NCBI GenBank assembly: GCA_937874695.1
Contig: CALNAJ010000044.1
Location: 1-64,000, forward strand
Source: an uncultured Lactobacillus sp.
Lineage (GTDB): Bacteria; Bacillota; Bacilli; Lactobacillales; Lactobacillaceae
Direction of reading: 5' to 3'
Length of the DNA stretch: 64,000 bases
Each line of letters begins with the position of its first letter. Within the stretch, counting starts at the first letter, position 1. Positions 16,870 through 25,584 of this stretch are shown here, piece after piece. Under the pieces are notes generated by a model. The model ran no database searches. It worked only from the letters and a program-made list of their open reading frames with translations, and was not told where the DNA came from. The translations under genes were made by a program, and so were the position numbers.

Positions 16870-17120
16870 ACTTAAAAAACGTTGAGGAAAAAAGTAGTTC
16901 CCGTAGCGATGCGCAGTGAGTCACGGTCAGTGGAAAGTGACCATCAAGCGGGGACGAAGATCATTTCCGAGTTCGATACTGATATGTAGGTAATCGTGGT
17001 GGCCACCATTATTTGGCTAGCGGATGTTAGTCCGCGATGAGTGTGGCGGGCAACCGTCACAAAAAGGTGGTACCGTTCTACTTGTAGAGCCCTTTTCCCG
17101 TAGTGGGAGAAGGGCTCTTT
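16870..17120 (+). ncRNA. T-box leader, Ile specifier
   Basis: It has the same layout as the leader at 12376. AAGTAGT is present, and GAA-G-ATC-A-TTTC carries specifier ATC (isoleucine) at 16960-16962. AAAGGTGGTACCG and a terminator AGAGCCCTTTTCCC...GGGCTCT with a T-run at 17086-17120 follow. Apart from stem I bases, it is very similar to the Val leader, so the two arose by duplication with a specifier change. Confidence 0.9.
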
Positions 17121-17159
17121 TGACGTTTAAATCTAAAATTAAGTTGTGGAGGAATCAAT

Positions 17160-18539
17160 ATGGATAAGACAGTAACTAGCAAACCGCGCAGAAATCTTGG
17201 GCAATTATTAGTGGTAAGTTCACTGATTTTTGGGATGTTCTTTGGTTCCGGCAACTTAATCTTCCCTGTACATCTGGGACAAATGGCTGGGGGGCACTGG
17301 TTTACCGCAGCCCTCGGGTTCGCCATCTCCGGGTCGTTATTCCCATTATTGGCAATTCTGGCGGTCGTGGTCACCAAGAGTGATGGGCTCTACGATCTGG
17401 CCAAGCCGGTGGGCCGGCACTACGCCGCACTGTTCCTGGTCTTGGTTCACTTGACCATCGGGCCCTTCTTCGGCACGCCCCGGACGGCTGCCACGGCGTA
17501 CGAAATGGCGTTACAACCATTCTTGCCTAAGCGATTCGATACGGTAGGAATGTTAGTTTTCACAGGATTATTCTTCGGCGCGGCTTACTTATTGGCAACG
17601 CATCAAAATAATCTAGTCAAGGTTGTCGGTAAGTATTTGAACGCCGGATTCCTGGCGATGTTGGCGATCATCTTCGTCGTGGCATTCATCAATCCGATGG
17701 GTGGCTTGGATCACGCGGCCACGACGGCTTACCAGAGTAACGCGACGATCAGTGGGTTCCTGGAAGGCTATAACACAGTGGATGCCGTAGCATTGTTGGC
17801 TTTGAGTGTCACGTTTGTCCACGCCGTCCGCGGTTTAGGGTACCACGATCGCGAGTTGACTAAGTTAACGGCGAAAGCTGGGACACTGAGTATCGTCTTG
17901 GAAATCTTGATCTACTTCGGGTTAGTTCTGCTGGGGGCCTTCAGCTTGAGTAAGTTGACGCTGTCCGCCAACGGTGCGGTGGCCCTCTCACAAATTGTTG
18001 GTCACTACTTTACGCGATTTGGGACGGCCTTCCTGGGTGTTCTGGTCACGTTAGGGGTCTTCACCACGGCTCTGGGCTTGGTTACATCCTTTGCTCAAGA
18101 CTTCCACAAACTGTTCCCCAAGGTCAGCTACCTCAACTGGTTACGCGTGACCACGTTCGTTTCCTTCTTGGTCGCTAACGCGGGGCTAAACACCATCATT
18201 GCGTGGTCGTTGCCCGTATTGATGTTACTGTACCCACTGTCTCTGGCCTTGATCTTAGCCTCATTGACCGTTGCCAAACGGCCATACGCCGGAATTGTCT
18301 ACAAGTTGACGATTGCCTTTACGGTAGTGCCAGCCGTGTTGGATATGTTGGCAAACTCACCACAGGTGGTCACCAGCTTTGGTCCGGTCGCCAGTGTCCT
18401 GAGCTTCTATCATCAGGTCGTCCCATTTGCCAGTCTGGGACTCGGCTGGTTGGTGCCAACATTCGTGGGCTTCGTTCTGGGTATCGTCTGGGGGCATCTT
18501 CGCTGGGCGAACGAACAGTCTACGGTGGTTGAAAAGTAG
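17160..18539 (+). CDS. brnQ: branched-chain amino acid:cation symporter BrnQ (copy 2)
   Basis: This 459-residue LIVCS-family transporter with about 12 helices is closely related in sequence to the copy at 12659. It carries the same N-terminal signature (SSLIFGMFFGSGNLIFPVHL) and central motifs (EGYNTVDAVALLALSVTF). ATG 17160 is preceded by GTGGAGG. Expression should depend on uncharged tRNA-Ile through its own T-box. Differences lie mainly in the first periplasmic loops and the C-terminal tail. Whether the two copies differ in preference for Val and Ile cannot be read from sequence. Confidence 0.93.
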   Translation: MDKTVTSKPRRNLGQLLVVSSLIFGMFFGSGNLIFPVHLGQMAGGHWFTAALGFAISGSLFPLLAILAVVVTKSDGLYDLAKPVGRHYAALFLVLVHLTIGPFFGTPRTAATAYEMALQPFLPKRFDTVGMLVFTGLFFGAAYLLATHQNNLVKVVGKYLNAGFLAMLAIIFVVAFINPMGGLDHAATTAYQSNATISGFLEGYNTVDAVALLALSVTFVHAVRGLGYHDRELTKLTAKAGTLSIVLEILIYFGLVLLGAFSLSKLTLSANGAVALSQIVGHYFTRFGTAFLGVLVTLGVFTTALGLVTSFAQDFHKLFPKVSYLNWLRVTTFVSFLVANAGLNTIIAWSLPVLMLLYPLSLALILASLTVAKRPYAGIVYKLTIAFTVVPAVLDMLANSPQVVTSFGPVASVLSFYHQVVPFASLGLGWLVPTFVGFVLGIVWGHLRWANEQSTVVEK

Positions 18540-18560
18540 TTAATGTAAATGAAAATTTAG

Positions 18561-18600
18561 ACATCGCACGGATTAATTTCCGGTGCGATGTTTTTAGTTT
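18561..18600 (+). terminator. terminator of brnQ copy 2
   Basis: ACATCGCAC pairs with GTGCGATGT around GATTAATTTCCG, followed by five T. Confidence 0.85.
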
Positions 18601-18743
18601 TCCTAAAGACTGTGAAAAACGTGAGACTATTTTGGGAAATTTTACATTAGTAGTGAGTGTAGGGGGATTTTGGAGCAGTTCGATATTTGGTGAAAGCGAG
18701 TCATGGTATACTTTTACCAGAATAGTATAGAGGTGGGAGAAAT

Positions 18744-19076
18744 ATGGGAGCTTCAGATTCAAATTGGAACTTTTCTGGTGTTATGCAGGAACTACGCGAT
18801 TTACGGGACCAGCGTGGATGGCGCAAGTATCATACATTGCCAGCTTTGGCCCGCGCGTTGTCGGTCGAGGCTGCAGAGGTTAATGAGATATTTCTATGGC
18901 AAAATGACCAAAGTGAACTATCTGCACAAAAACGAGCTGATTTGAAGATGGAGCTGGCGGACACGCTCACCTACCTGTACTACATGTGCGATCAACTAGG
19001 GGTTGATCCTAATGAATTGGTTCATGAAAAATTGAAAGTTAATCAAAATCGTCATTGGTCGTTTGATCAGAAATAA
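18744..19076 (+). CDS. MazG-like nucleotide pyrophosphohydrolase
   Basis: This 110-residue protein has the all-alpha NTP-PPase fold of the RS21-C6/iMazG group, which hydrolyses (d)NTPs to monophosphates. The metal-binding signature is visible: EAAEVNEIFLW (ExxE) about residues 42-52 and ELADTLTYLYYMCDQ (ExxD) about residues 72-86. WRKYHTLPALARAL is the typical helix before it. AGGTGGGAG precedes ATG 18744. Its stop lies 14 bases before the next gene, so the pair is an operon, which suggests a joint function rather than simple housekeeping. The segment looks A+T-richer than the brnQ region. Confidence 0.88.
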   Translation: MGASDSNWNFSGVMQELRDLRDQRGWRKYHTLPALARALSVEAAEVNEIFLWQNDQSELSAQKRADLKMELADTLTYLYYMCDQLGVDPNELVHEKLKVNQNRHWSFDQK

Positions 19077-19090
19077 GGGAGGTGATAGTA

Positions 19091-20815
19091 ATGGCAAAGC
19101 TTCCGCAACCGGTTATTCAAGAAGTCGATTTTAGTAAGGACGGTTTAGTCACTATTAGGCAGAAATCACAGGGAAATCAAGCGGAGCTATTGCTTGAATT
19201 TCCGACCGTTTATCTGGTCTATGACGAAACTAAGCCGGCTACATATGACGTTTACGTTGGTGAAACGAATAATATTGAGCAGCGGACACAGCAGCATCTT
19301 CTTGATGATGTTCATCGTCGGCAGGATTGGAAATATCTGGCCGATAGTCAAAGCTCAAAATTATTGGTTATTGGACATGAACACTTTAATAAATCGCTGA
19401 CGTTAGATATTGAAAATAAAATGATGTTGTATATGTCGGGCGTTGCTAGTGTTAAACGCTTAAATAATCGTCGTGAAAATCAGCAAAATAAGTATTATAC
19501 GGCTGATGAAAGAGATACTATTTTTTCTAAGATTTGGCGAAAACTCAATCAGTTTGATCAAAATCTCTTTCCAGTAGAGTCGGTTATTCAGGACTCAGCC
19601 TTATTCAAGGCGTCTCCATTTCATGCATTGACGACCGAACAAGAACATGCACGCGAGCTTATCTTGCGACGCATCGAGGCGGTATTACGTTCAAACAAGG
19701 GCCATCAATTAATTTTAGTTGAAGGGGAAGCGGGTTCCGGAAAGACGGTGTTGTTAAGCACACTATTCTATCAACTTTGGCAGTTAGGCCAGGATAAAAA
19801 TTATTCGGATTTCAGTGTTAGTCAAAATTACTTATTAGTAAATCATGATGAGCAAGTTAAGGTTTATGACAACATTGCCCGGAAGTTAGGGATGGACACG
19901 ACTCATGTTAGTAAACCAACGCGTTTTATTAACCAACATAGTGCTGAGTCACCTGCGGATATCGTTCTAGTAGATGAAGCACATCTCTTATGGACTCAGG
20001 GGAAGCAGTCCTATCGCGGAAAGAATCAGCTCAAAGATATTATGGATCGCGCAAGGTTAACGGTGGCTGTGTTTGATCCTAAACAAATTTTAAAAACGGA
20101 AGAGTATTTGACCAGTAATGAAGTTAAAGCATTAGAAACGAAGGTTGGTCAACAGGGGAATTTGATTAAATTTAAGACCCAAATGCGAATGAATGCTAGC
20201 GAGGCAACGACGATGTGGATTCGTGAACTGATAGATCGACGGGTCGTTTCTAAAATTCCAAAGGATGACAACTATGACTTGCGCATATTCAATGATCCAG
20301 TTGAAATGTATGACGCGATTAAACGTAAGGCATCTGACGAAGAATCCGGATTATCGCGAGTGCTAGCAACGTTTGATTGGCCATACAAGAGTGGTAGCCA
20401 AGAAGTTGATTACGTAACGGTTGGCAACCTTTCATTGCCTTGGAATCTACAGTTGCCACTGTCACCAGAACAACGGGGTCAAGGGAAAAAACTAGCGTGG
20501 GCAGAGCAGAATCAGACAATTGGTGAAGTTGGGTCAACTTACACCATTCAAGGTTTTGATTTGAACTATAGTGGGGTTATCATTGGCCCCTCAGTAAAAT
20601 ATCGCGATGGCAAGATTATTTATGATCCAAAATTAAGTTCAAATAAACGTGCCACGGAACGACGGACGTTGTCGAGTGGTGAGAAGAACTTTGTTTACGA
20701 AGACTTATTGCCAAATGAATTGAATGTTTTACTGACACGTGGCGTTAATGGATTGTACATCTATGCGGTAGATGATGAGCTTAGGTCGGCATTGCTGGCA
20801 GCTGCAGGCAAATGA
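19091..20815 (+). CDS. GIY-YIG nuclease fused to DUF2075 ATPase/helicase
   Basis: This 574-residue two-part protein opens with a GIY-YIG-like nuclease module at about residues 37-120. It has VYLVYDE, then YDVYVGETNNIEQRTQQH with conserved Gly, Arg and His, and ENKMM with the metal Glu. An SF1-like DUF2075 ATPase (Schlafen/helicase-related) covers about 170-574. Walker A is GEAGSGKTVLL (212-219 after the chosen start), Walker B IVLVDEAHLLW, and KTQMRMN and the C-terminal STYTIQGFDLNYSG motif VI-like block follow. Start ATG 19091 has GGGAGG eight bases upstream. Linked to the MazG-like gene, it resembles a phage-defence or nucleic-acid-surveillance pair, but this is inference. Confidence 0.85.
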   Translation: MAKLPQPVIQEVDFSKDGLVTIRQKSQGNQAELLLEFPTVYLVYDETKPATYDVYVGETNNIEQRTQQHLLDDVHRRQDWKYLADSQSSKLLVIGHEHFNKSLTLDIENKMMLYMSGVASVKRLNNRRENQQNKYYTADERDTIFSKIWRKLNQFDQNLFPVESVIQDSALFKASPFHALTTEQEHARELILRRIEAVLRSNKGHQLILVEGEAGSGKTVLLSTLFYQLWQLGQDKNYSDFSVSQNYLLVNHDEQVKVYDNIARKLGMDTTHVSKPTRFINQHSAESPADIVLVDEAHLLWTQGKQSYRGKNQLKDIMDRARLTVAVFDPKQILKTEEYLTSNEVKALETKVGQQGNLIKFKTQMRMNASEATTMWIRELIDRRVVSKIPKDDNYDLRIFNDPVEMYDAIKRKASDEESGLSRVLATFDWPYKSGSQEVDYVTVGNLSLPWNLQLPLSPEQRGQGKKLAWAEQNQTIGEVGSTYTIQGFDLNYSGVIIGPSVKYRDGKIIYDPKLSSNKRATERRTLSSGEKNFVYEDLLPNELNVLLTRGVNGLYIYAVDDELRSALLAAAGK

Positions 20816-20906
20816 GCAGTTATGGAAATATGAAAATTGTAGTGAAGTTAACCGAGCTCCGAAGTGTTGTAAATAATATTTGATGACTTTAAGGGAGGTT
20901 TCACCC

Positions 20907-21320
20907 ATGCCCCAACTCTATTTTCTCTGTACTGGGAACTCGTGTCGTAGCCAAATGGCAGAAGGGTTTGCCCGTCAAATGGCCCCGCAAGATTGGCGAA
21001 TCGCCAGTGCCGGTGTCGAGCAACACGGTCTAAATCCACTAGCCGTCAAGGTCATGGCGGAACGGGGTGTCGACATCAGTCAGCACCAGTCCAAACTGAT
21101 CGATAATGATTATTTACAGCACAGTGACATGGTCGTGACACTGTGTGGGGATGCCCGTGATAAGTGTCCGATGACGCCGCCGACAGTTGTCAAGCGTCAC
21201 TGGCCACTACCGGATCCCGCCCAGGCGACTGGCAGTGATGAAGAAGTTCTCGCGGTTTTTCGGCAGGTTCGGGACGATATTGAGGGCAGGGTTAAGGACC
21301 TTATTCAGACACTAAGCTAA
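20907..21320 (+). CDS. arsC: low-molecular-weight phosphatase / arsenate reductase ArsC (thioredoxin type)
   Basis: This 137-residue protein has the LMW-PTP fold. The P-loop is CTGNSCRSQMAEG (nucleophile Cys near residue 8) and the second redox pair lies in CGDARDKCP (Cys at about 80 and 87). The three-Cys arrangement is that of thioredoxin-coupled arsenate reductase, reducing arsenate to arsenite. No arsR, arsB or acr3 gene is nearby, so it is an orphan and could also be a tyrosine phosphatase. Start ATG 20907 is preceded by GGGAGG; earlier in-frame codons from 20880 lack a site. Confidence 0.85.
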   Translation: MPQLYFLCTGNSCRSQMAEGFARQMAPQDWRIASAGVEQHGLNPLAVKVMAERGVDISQHQSKLIDNDYLQHSDMVVTLCGDARDKCPMTPPTVVKRHWPLPDPAQATGSDEEVLAVFRQVRDDIEGRVKDLIQTLS

Positions 21321-21358
21321 ACTTGTCGTTGTTCAAAATACGGCGTGGTACCTGTGCC

Positions 21359-21419
21359 ATTAACCGCAAAAATCGTGGTAGGGGGCGGTTTGAACCCAAC
21401 CAAGATTTTTGCGGTTAAT
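21359..21419. repeat. long perfect inverted repeat
   Basis: ATTAACCGCAAAAATC (21359-21374) and GATTTTTGCGGTTAAT (21404-21419) are exact complements over 16 bp. Inside the loop GGTAGGG can pair with CCCAACC. There is no T-run directly after either arm, so it is not a standard terminator. It lies between arsC and the xylR promoter. Confidence 0.7.
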
Positions 21420-21502
21420 CGTTAATATACCCAGATAGTTTCCATCAGTAACCTAATGACGTCCCTAATCAGAAAAAATATGAACAAATTGACAACAAAC
21501 AG

Positions 21503-21560
21503 TTGATATTTCACAAGGTGTGGGCGATACTGGGGTTAGTTGGTTCACTGAACCATGATG
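21503..21560 (+). promoter_or_regulatory. xylR promoter and possible operator
   Basis: TTGATA (21503-21508), a 17-base spacer and GATACT (21526-21531) form a promoter. Right after it AGTTGGTTC followed by GAACC (21538-21554) resembles half of the xylO palindrome seen at xylA and xylT, so autoregulation is possible. Confidence 0.5.
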
Positions 21561-21690
21561 TTAGTTTCTGTTATCGCTTCCAATCGAATTATCAATGAGT
21601 CAGCTAGATATCAGGGTTAGTTGGTATTATTGCTGCACTAACAGTAACGACTTGAGAAGTGGTGCAAGAACGACCTAAGGAGGGATTTGG

Positions 21691-22890
21691 ATGGTTCGTC
21701 GTAGTATGAATCGTAATCAGCTGCATGATCAGAACTTGAAGTTCGTTTTGCAGCAGATTTTTAATAACCATCCCACCTCGCGGATCGAGATTTCTCACCA
21801 GCTTCACCTAAATAAGTCAACGGTCTCATCGCTGTACAACACTCTGATGGCCGAAGGTTACTTGACGGAATTAGGCCTGGGGGAGGCTTCCACTGCGGGT
21901 GGGCGCAAGCCGACGTTAGTTGAGATCAACCAGAACTATGGGTACACGTTGACGTTTGATTTGGGGTACCGGCACTTGCATGCGCTGGCAACACGTTTAG
22001 ACGGCCACGTTTGGCAGTACGACCGGATTGAAACGAAAGATCAGTCGATTCATGAAATGGTCACCCGTATTCAGCAATATATTGCGGATACGCAGGCTGC
22101 AGATACCAGCAGCAATGGCTTGCTGGGCATTTGCTTTTCCATTCACGGAATCGTGATGAATAATAAAGTCGTCACGTCACCCTTCATTAAGATGGATGGC
22201 GTTGACCTGGAGCAAGTCTTCACGGACGCTTACCAGGTACCCGTGGTTTTGGAAAACGAAGCCAACCTGTCTGCCGTCTATGAACGTGACTTTAACGGTG
22301 CTCGGAACCTGAACAGTGCCGTCACCATCAGTATTCACCGTGGGATTGGGGCCGGGGTCATCTTGCACCGGGACCTCTTCCGCGGTGAACACGGGGATGC
22401 CGGTGAAATCGGACGAACGGTTGCCAGTCTGCAATTTGACGATGCCGGTAACGCCCGGCCAATTCACGCCGAAGATATCTGTTCGGAAGACGCCATTATC
22501 CAACAGGTCGAGGAGCACAAGGGCTTGAGCAATCTTGACCGGGACGACATTGTTCGCCTGTACAAAGACGGCGATGCGGAAACGACGCGAATTCTGAAGA
22601 CCTTCGTAACGGGGATTGCCGGTCTGATCTACAACACGATGCGGACGTTGGATCCCGATGCCTTCTTCCTCAACTCACCGTTAGTTGAGGAGTTGCCAGG
22701 TATTCTGGGCGACATCCGGATTGCTTACCGGAAGTTATCCGAAAATGACGACCGGGGGATTGAGCTGACCAACAACGCGCGTTTGGCAACGGTCCTAGGT
22801 GGGTGTTCTTTGATTACCCATCGCGTATTGAACCTGAACGGTTACGAGTTGAACTTTACGCGACCGAAAGCAAAAGATACTGAAATTTAA
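21691..22890 (+). CDS. xylR: xylose operon repressor XylR, ROK family
   Basis: This 399-residue DNA-binding repressor blocks xyl transcription until xylose binds. The N-terminal winged helix is at about residues 12-70 (ISHQLHLNKSTVSSLYNTLMAEGYL). It is followed by the GGRKP linker and a ROK sugar-binding domain (GICFSIHGIV, ENEANLSAVYER, GIGAGVILHRDLFRGEHGDAGEIG). The Cys-rich zinc motif of sugar-kinase ROKs is absent, as is usual for XylR. ATG 21691 has AAGGAGGG. Its targets are likely the three palindromes before xylA, xylT1 and xylT2. Confidence 0.93.
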   Translation: MVRRSMNRNQLHDQNLKFVLQQIFNNHPTSRIEISHQLHLNKSTVSSLYNTLMAEGYLTELGLGEASTAGGRKPTLVEINQNYGYTLTFDLGYRHLHALATRLDGHVWQYDRIETKDQSIHEMVTRIQQYIADTQAADTSSNGLLGICFSIHGIVMNNKVVTSPFIKMDGVDLEQVFTDAYQVPVVLENEANLSAVYERDFNGARNLNSAVTISIHRGIGAGVILHRDLFRGEHGDAGEIGRTVASLQFDDAGNARPIHAEDICSEDAIIQQVEEHKGLSNLDRDDIVRLYKDGDAETTRILKTFVTGIAGLIYNTMRTLDPDAFFLNSPLVEELPGILGDIRIAYRKLSENDDRGIELTNNARLATVLGGCSLITHRVLNLNGYELNFTRPKAKDTEI

Positions 22891-22910
22891 ATTATAAATA
22901 GCGTACAGAA

Positions 22911-22956
22911 AAAGCAATGGCCGACACGATGAACTTCGCGCCGACCATTGTTTTTT
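22911..22956. terminator. bidirectional terminator between xylR and the LPXTG gene
   Basis: CAATGG pairs with CCATTG, flanking a weaker inner helix. TTTTTT follows on plus, and CTTTTTC on minus. Confidence 0.75.
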
Positions 22957-22970
22957 GAGTTGATATCAAA

Positions 22971-25148
22971 TTAATTACGTTTACGGAAACGAGCGGTAAT
23001 CCCGATGAGACTGGCAAGCAGGAGTCCCAGACCAATCAGTGGTGATGTGCGGTGCTCACTGGTTTGGGGAAGAGCTGGTTGGGATTGCTCAGTTAGCGTC
23101 ATCGGCTTGGAATTTTTAGATGCTGTGGCTGGGTGTTGGGGATGTTTGTTCGCGACGGAAATCGTTGCGGCACTGTTACCGGGCGTAGGTAGAGCTTGTT
23201 GTGGTTTGACCGGTTTGATTGTGTCAGGTTGAGAAGAATCGGTGGGCGTCTCTGACGTTGAAGACGTATCACCGCCACCGCTAGTGCTGAGTTGATGATA
23301 CGTAACGATGATAGTTTGGTCATGATTACCAAATGTACCGATTGGGTTGCTTGCAGAAGTCAGTTGGTAGCCCGTAAGTGTGGGGGTTGTGACGTGATAA
23401 GACGTACCAGGTTGACCAGTTAGTTTGGCATCGGTTAGTAATTGCCGCCCCTGCTCGTCTTGGTAGTGGACGGTGACGGTCACGGTGCTGGTCGGGGTCA
23501 CAGGTGGGGTGATTGGCTTCGTGGTATCTTTCTTGTAGTAAAGGGTAATTGTTTGGGCCTGATCGGTGAAGGTAATTGTAGTTGAAGTGTTTTTATTGCG
23601 TTCGGTATCGTAAGCGTACCCGGGTACCGCTAGTTGGTCCGGTGTTAGGGTGTAGGTATCGCCGGCAAGCTGTTTGTCGCCTAGGACTAGCCCTTTCTTT
23701 ATAGGAAGTTCATTTTCATCTAAGTATTGAACTGTAACGTCTTTTGCGGCAGACACATTGTTGTAGGGAATAAAGATTCGTACGTCAATAAGGTCTTGCT
23801 TGTTACTACCTACGAAATCTTCAATCAAGTAATAATGAACTGGATTTTGAATAGTAGTTCCAAAACTATTACTGGTTTGCCCAGGAGTGATTTGAGAAGG
23901 AATATTAATGAAGGTGACACTGTTGTCCTTATTTGCAGTGTTAGTTTCTCCCGTATCACTGACAATTTGACCACCGCGTGCAAATACTCGTGCAACAGGT
24001 CTCCCGTCTATGGTAGCTAATAGCATAGTAACAACTTTATCATTATAATCGCTTGAAACGTCAATTTGGGTTGAAATATCAAGGCCGTGAGGTAGCTTAA
24101 ATAATTGAGGGACTGTAATGGATGGTTTATTAGGATTGACTGTGTATGTGAGTGGCATAATAATTTCTTGTTCGCCAAATGTAAGTGAGGTGAATTGTTT
24201 GTAATCTAGTGAAGAGAAATCACAAATTGAATTCCCATTTATTTTAAGAACTTTTAAGTTGGACAGTTTGGCTAGTGGAGTAACATTTGCGACGTAGTTA
24301 TTGGTGAGATCAAGGTATGCCAATTTTGTTAATTTTTCAAGTGGTGAAATGTCGGTAATGTTGCCATGGGCATATTTAGAAAACATTATGTCGGTAACAT
24401 CAAACGAGAGGTCGAGATAGGTAAGATTCGTAGCATGTTCTAAGCCTTTTAATGAGTATGAAGATAAGTTGTCTGGGTTTGTTTTATTGATGTTAAGTAA
24501 ATCTATAGAGGTACCAGTTCCACCGTCAGAATAATGGCTGATAACTAACTTTGTTAAGGCTAGCAAGTCATCCGGAATTAATTCGGTTACACGTTTTTTC
24601 AAAGTCTTTGCGACCAATTGCTGTAGTTGGGGATTAGGCATCCAGTCATTTATTGATTGACTTGGTGCGACCTGAGTCTGGGGTTTAGGAGCAACCGGAG
24701 TTACAGGAGCGGGTGATGTTGCGGTGGGCGTGGGCACTACTGGTTGTGGCTTTTCTGGCATGGGTGATGCCAAGGAGGAGCGGCCGGTTGGCTTAGTTGG
24801 TGGTAATGCCATAGTCGCCGTATGTACAGAACTAGATTTTTTTGGAGTTTCTTCAGAAGGTAGCTCTAAGTTGTCGCGATTATTAGTGTCCGATGATGGT
24901 TCTTTAGGTGCTGTGTCTTCAGGCGTTTTGAATTCATCAGGTTTGTGAGGCGTTGTGGGTGATTGCGGTTGTGATGTATTGCGCGTGTTTACTTCAGCTG
25001 CAACTGGAGAATCAACCGTTGTATCCGCATATGCCACTGAATTACTTAACGTAAAGAGAACACCTGCTGAGATGAGACTGACAAAAATCCAGTTCTTTCC
25101 GACTTTATACACTGGCAAATTGTTCGACTTTTTATCGAGAGTAGCCAT
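22971..25148 (-). CDS. LPXTG-anchored LRR/MucBP surface protein
   Basis: This 725-residue cell-wall protein starts with a KxYKxGKxW-type signal peptide (VYKVGKNWIFVSLISAGVLF), then a Pro/Ser/Thr-rich stalk to about residue 170. Leucine-rich repeats follow at about 195-330 (LEHATNLTYLDLS, LEKLTKLAYLDLTNN, LAKLSNLKVLKINGNS), then a beta-rich part. Two MucBP-type repeats come next (VTVQYLDENELPI and VTVHYQDEQGRQL), a second Ser/Pro-rich linker, LPQTSE, a membrane helix and RFRKRN. Sortase A should anchor it; adhesion to mucus or plant surfaces is inferred. Start ATG 25148 follows AAGGAGG. It sits oddly between xylR and xylA, on the opposite strand. Confidence 0.9.
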   Translation of the reverse strand: MATLDKKSNNLPVYKVGKNWIFVSLISAGVLFTLSNSVAYADTTVDSPVAAEVNTRNTSQPQSPTTPHKPDEFKTPEDTAPKEPSSDTNNRDNLELPSEETPKKSSSVHTATMALPPTKPTGRSSLASPMPEKPQPVVPTPTATSPAPVTPVAPKPQTQVAPSQSINDWMPNPQLQQLVAKTLKKRVTELIPDDLLALTKLVISHYSDGGTGTSIDLLNINKTNPDNLSSYSLKGLEHATNLTYLDLSFDVTDIMFSKYAHGNITDISPLEKLTKLAYLDLTNNYVANVTPLAKLSNLKVLKINGNSICDFSSLDYKQFTSLTFGEQEIIMPLTYTVNPNKPSITVPQLFKLPHGLDISTQIDVSSDYNDKVVTMLLATIDGRPVARVFARGGQIVSDTGETNTANKDNSVTFINIPSQITPGQTSNSFGTTIQNPVHYYLIEDFVGSNKQDLIDVRIFIPYNNVSAAKDVTVQYLDENELPIKKGLVLGDKQLAGDTYTLTPDQLAVPGYAYDTERNKNTSTTITFTDQAQTITLYYKKDTTKPITPPVTPTSTVTVTVHYQDEQGRQLLTDAKLTGQPGTSYHVTTPTLTGYQLTSASNPIGTFGNHDQTIIVTYHQLSTSGGGDTSSTSETPTDSSQPDTIKPVKPQQALPTPGNSAATISVANKHPQHPATASKNSKPMTLTEQSQPALPQTSEHRTSPLIGLGLLLASLIGITARFRKRN

Positions 25149-25490
25149 AATTTCCTCCTTGATTTTTATCATCTAACTGTGTACGCCATTATTATAGCGT
25201 GTTTGCAGTAGATAATCTATAATATACGCGGAAAAGTTTATCATAAAAACTTTTATATGTGTATCTTAATAGAGTGGCCTTGATTTCGTGATTACAAGTA
25301 ATCAGTGGACGTTTCTCTATCAAAGATCGTTTTGACCACGAACCCATCAGGCTTAAAAAAACGCAACGGATTTTTCGATACTATATAAAGGAAAAGAAAT
25401 AAATCCGACCGAATCGCTACGCCCCGTAAGCATCTCTTGAAATGCCTATCTACCGCTGTTAGAAATCGCTACCAACTTTTTAAATCTTTT
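25149..25490. other. intergenic stretch upstream of xylA control region
   Basis: It must contain the minus-strand promoter of the LPXTG gene (A+T-rich block around 25190-25260). I see no gene, clear repeat or hairpin here. Confidence 0.4.
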
Positions 25491-25493
25491 TCT

Positions 25494-25565
25494 CGAAAAC
25501 GCTTGCATTAACACAGAAACCTTGTATAATTGAATTTGTAAGTTGGTTGTCGCAACGAACTAACT
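25494..25565 (+). promoter_or_regulatory. xylA promoter with cre and xylO
   Basis: The promoter is TTGCAT (25503-25508), 16 bases, TATAAT (25525-25530). A cre-like CGAAAACGCTTGCA at 25494-25507 overlaps the -35. Just after the -10, AGTTGGTTG-7-GAACTAACT (25541-25565) is a palindrome shared with both xylT promoters and is the likely XylR operator. Confidence 0.8.
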
Positions 25566-25584
25566 AGGAGGGTTTTTATAAATT

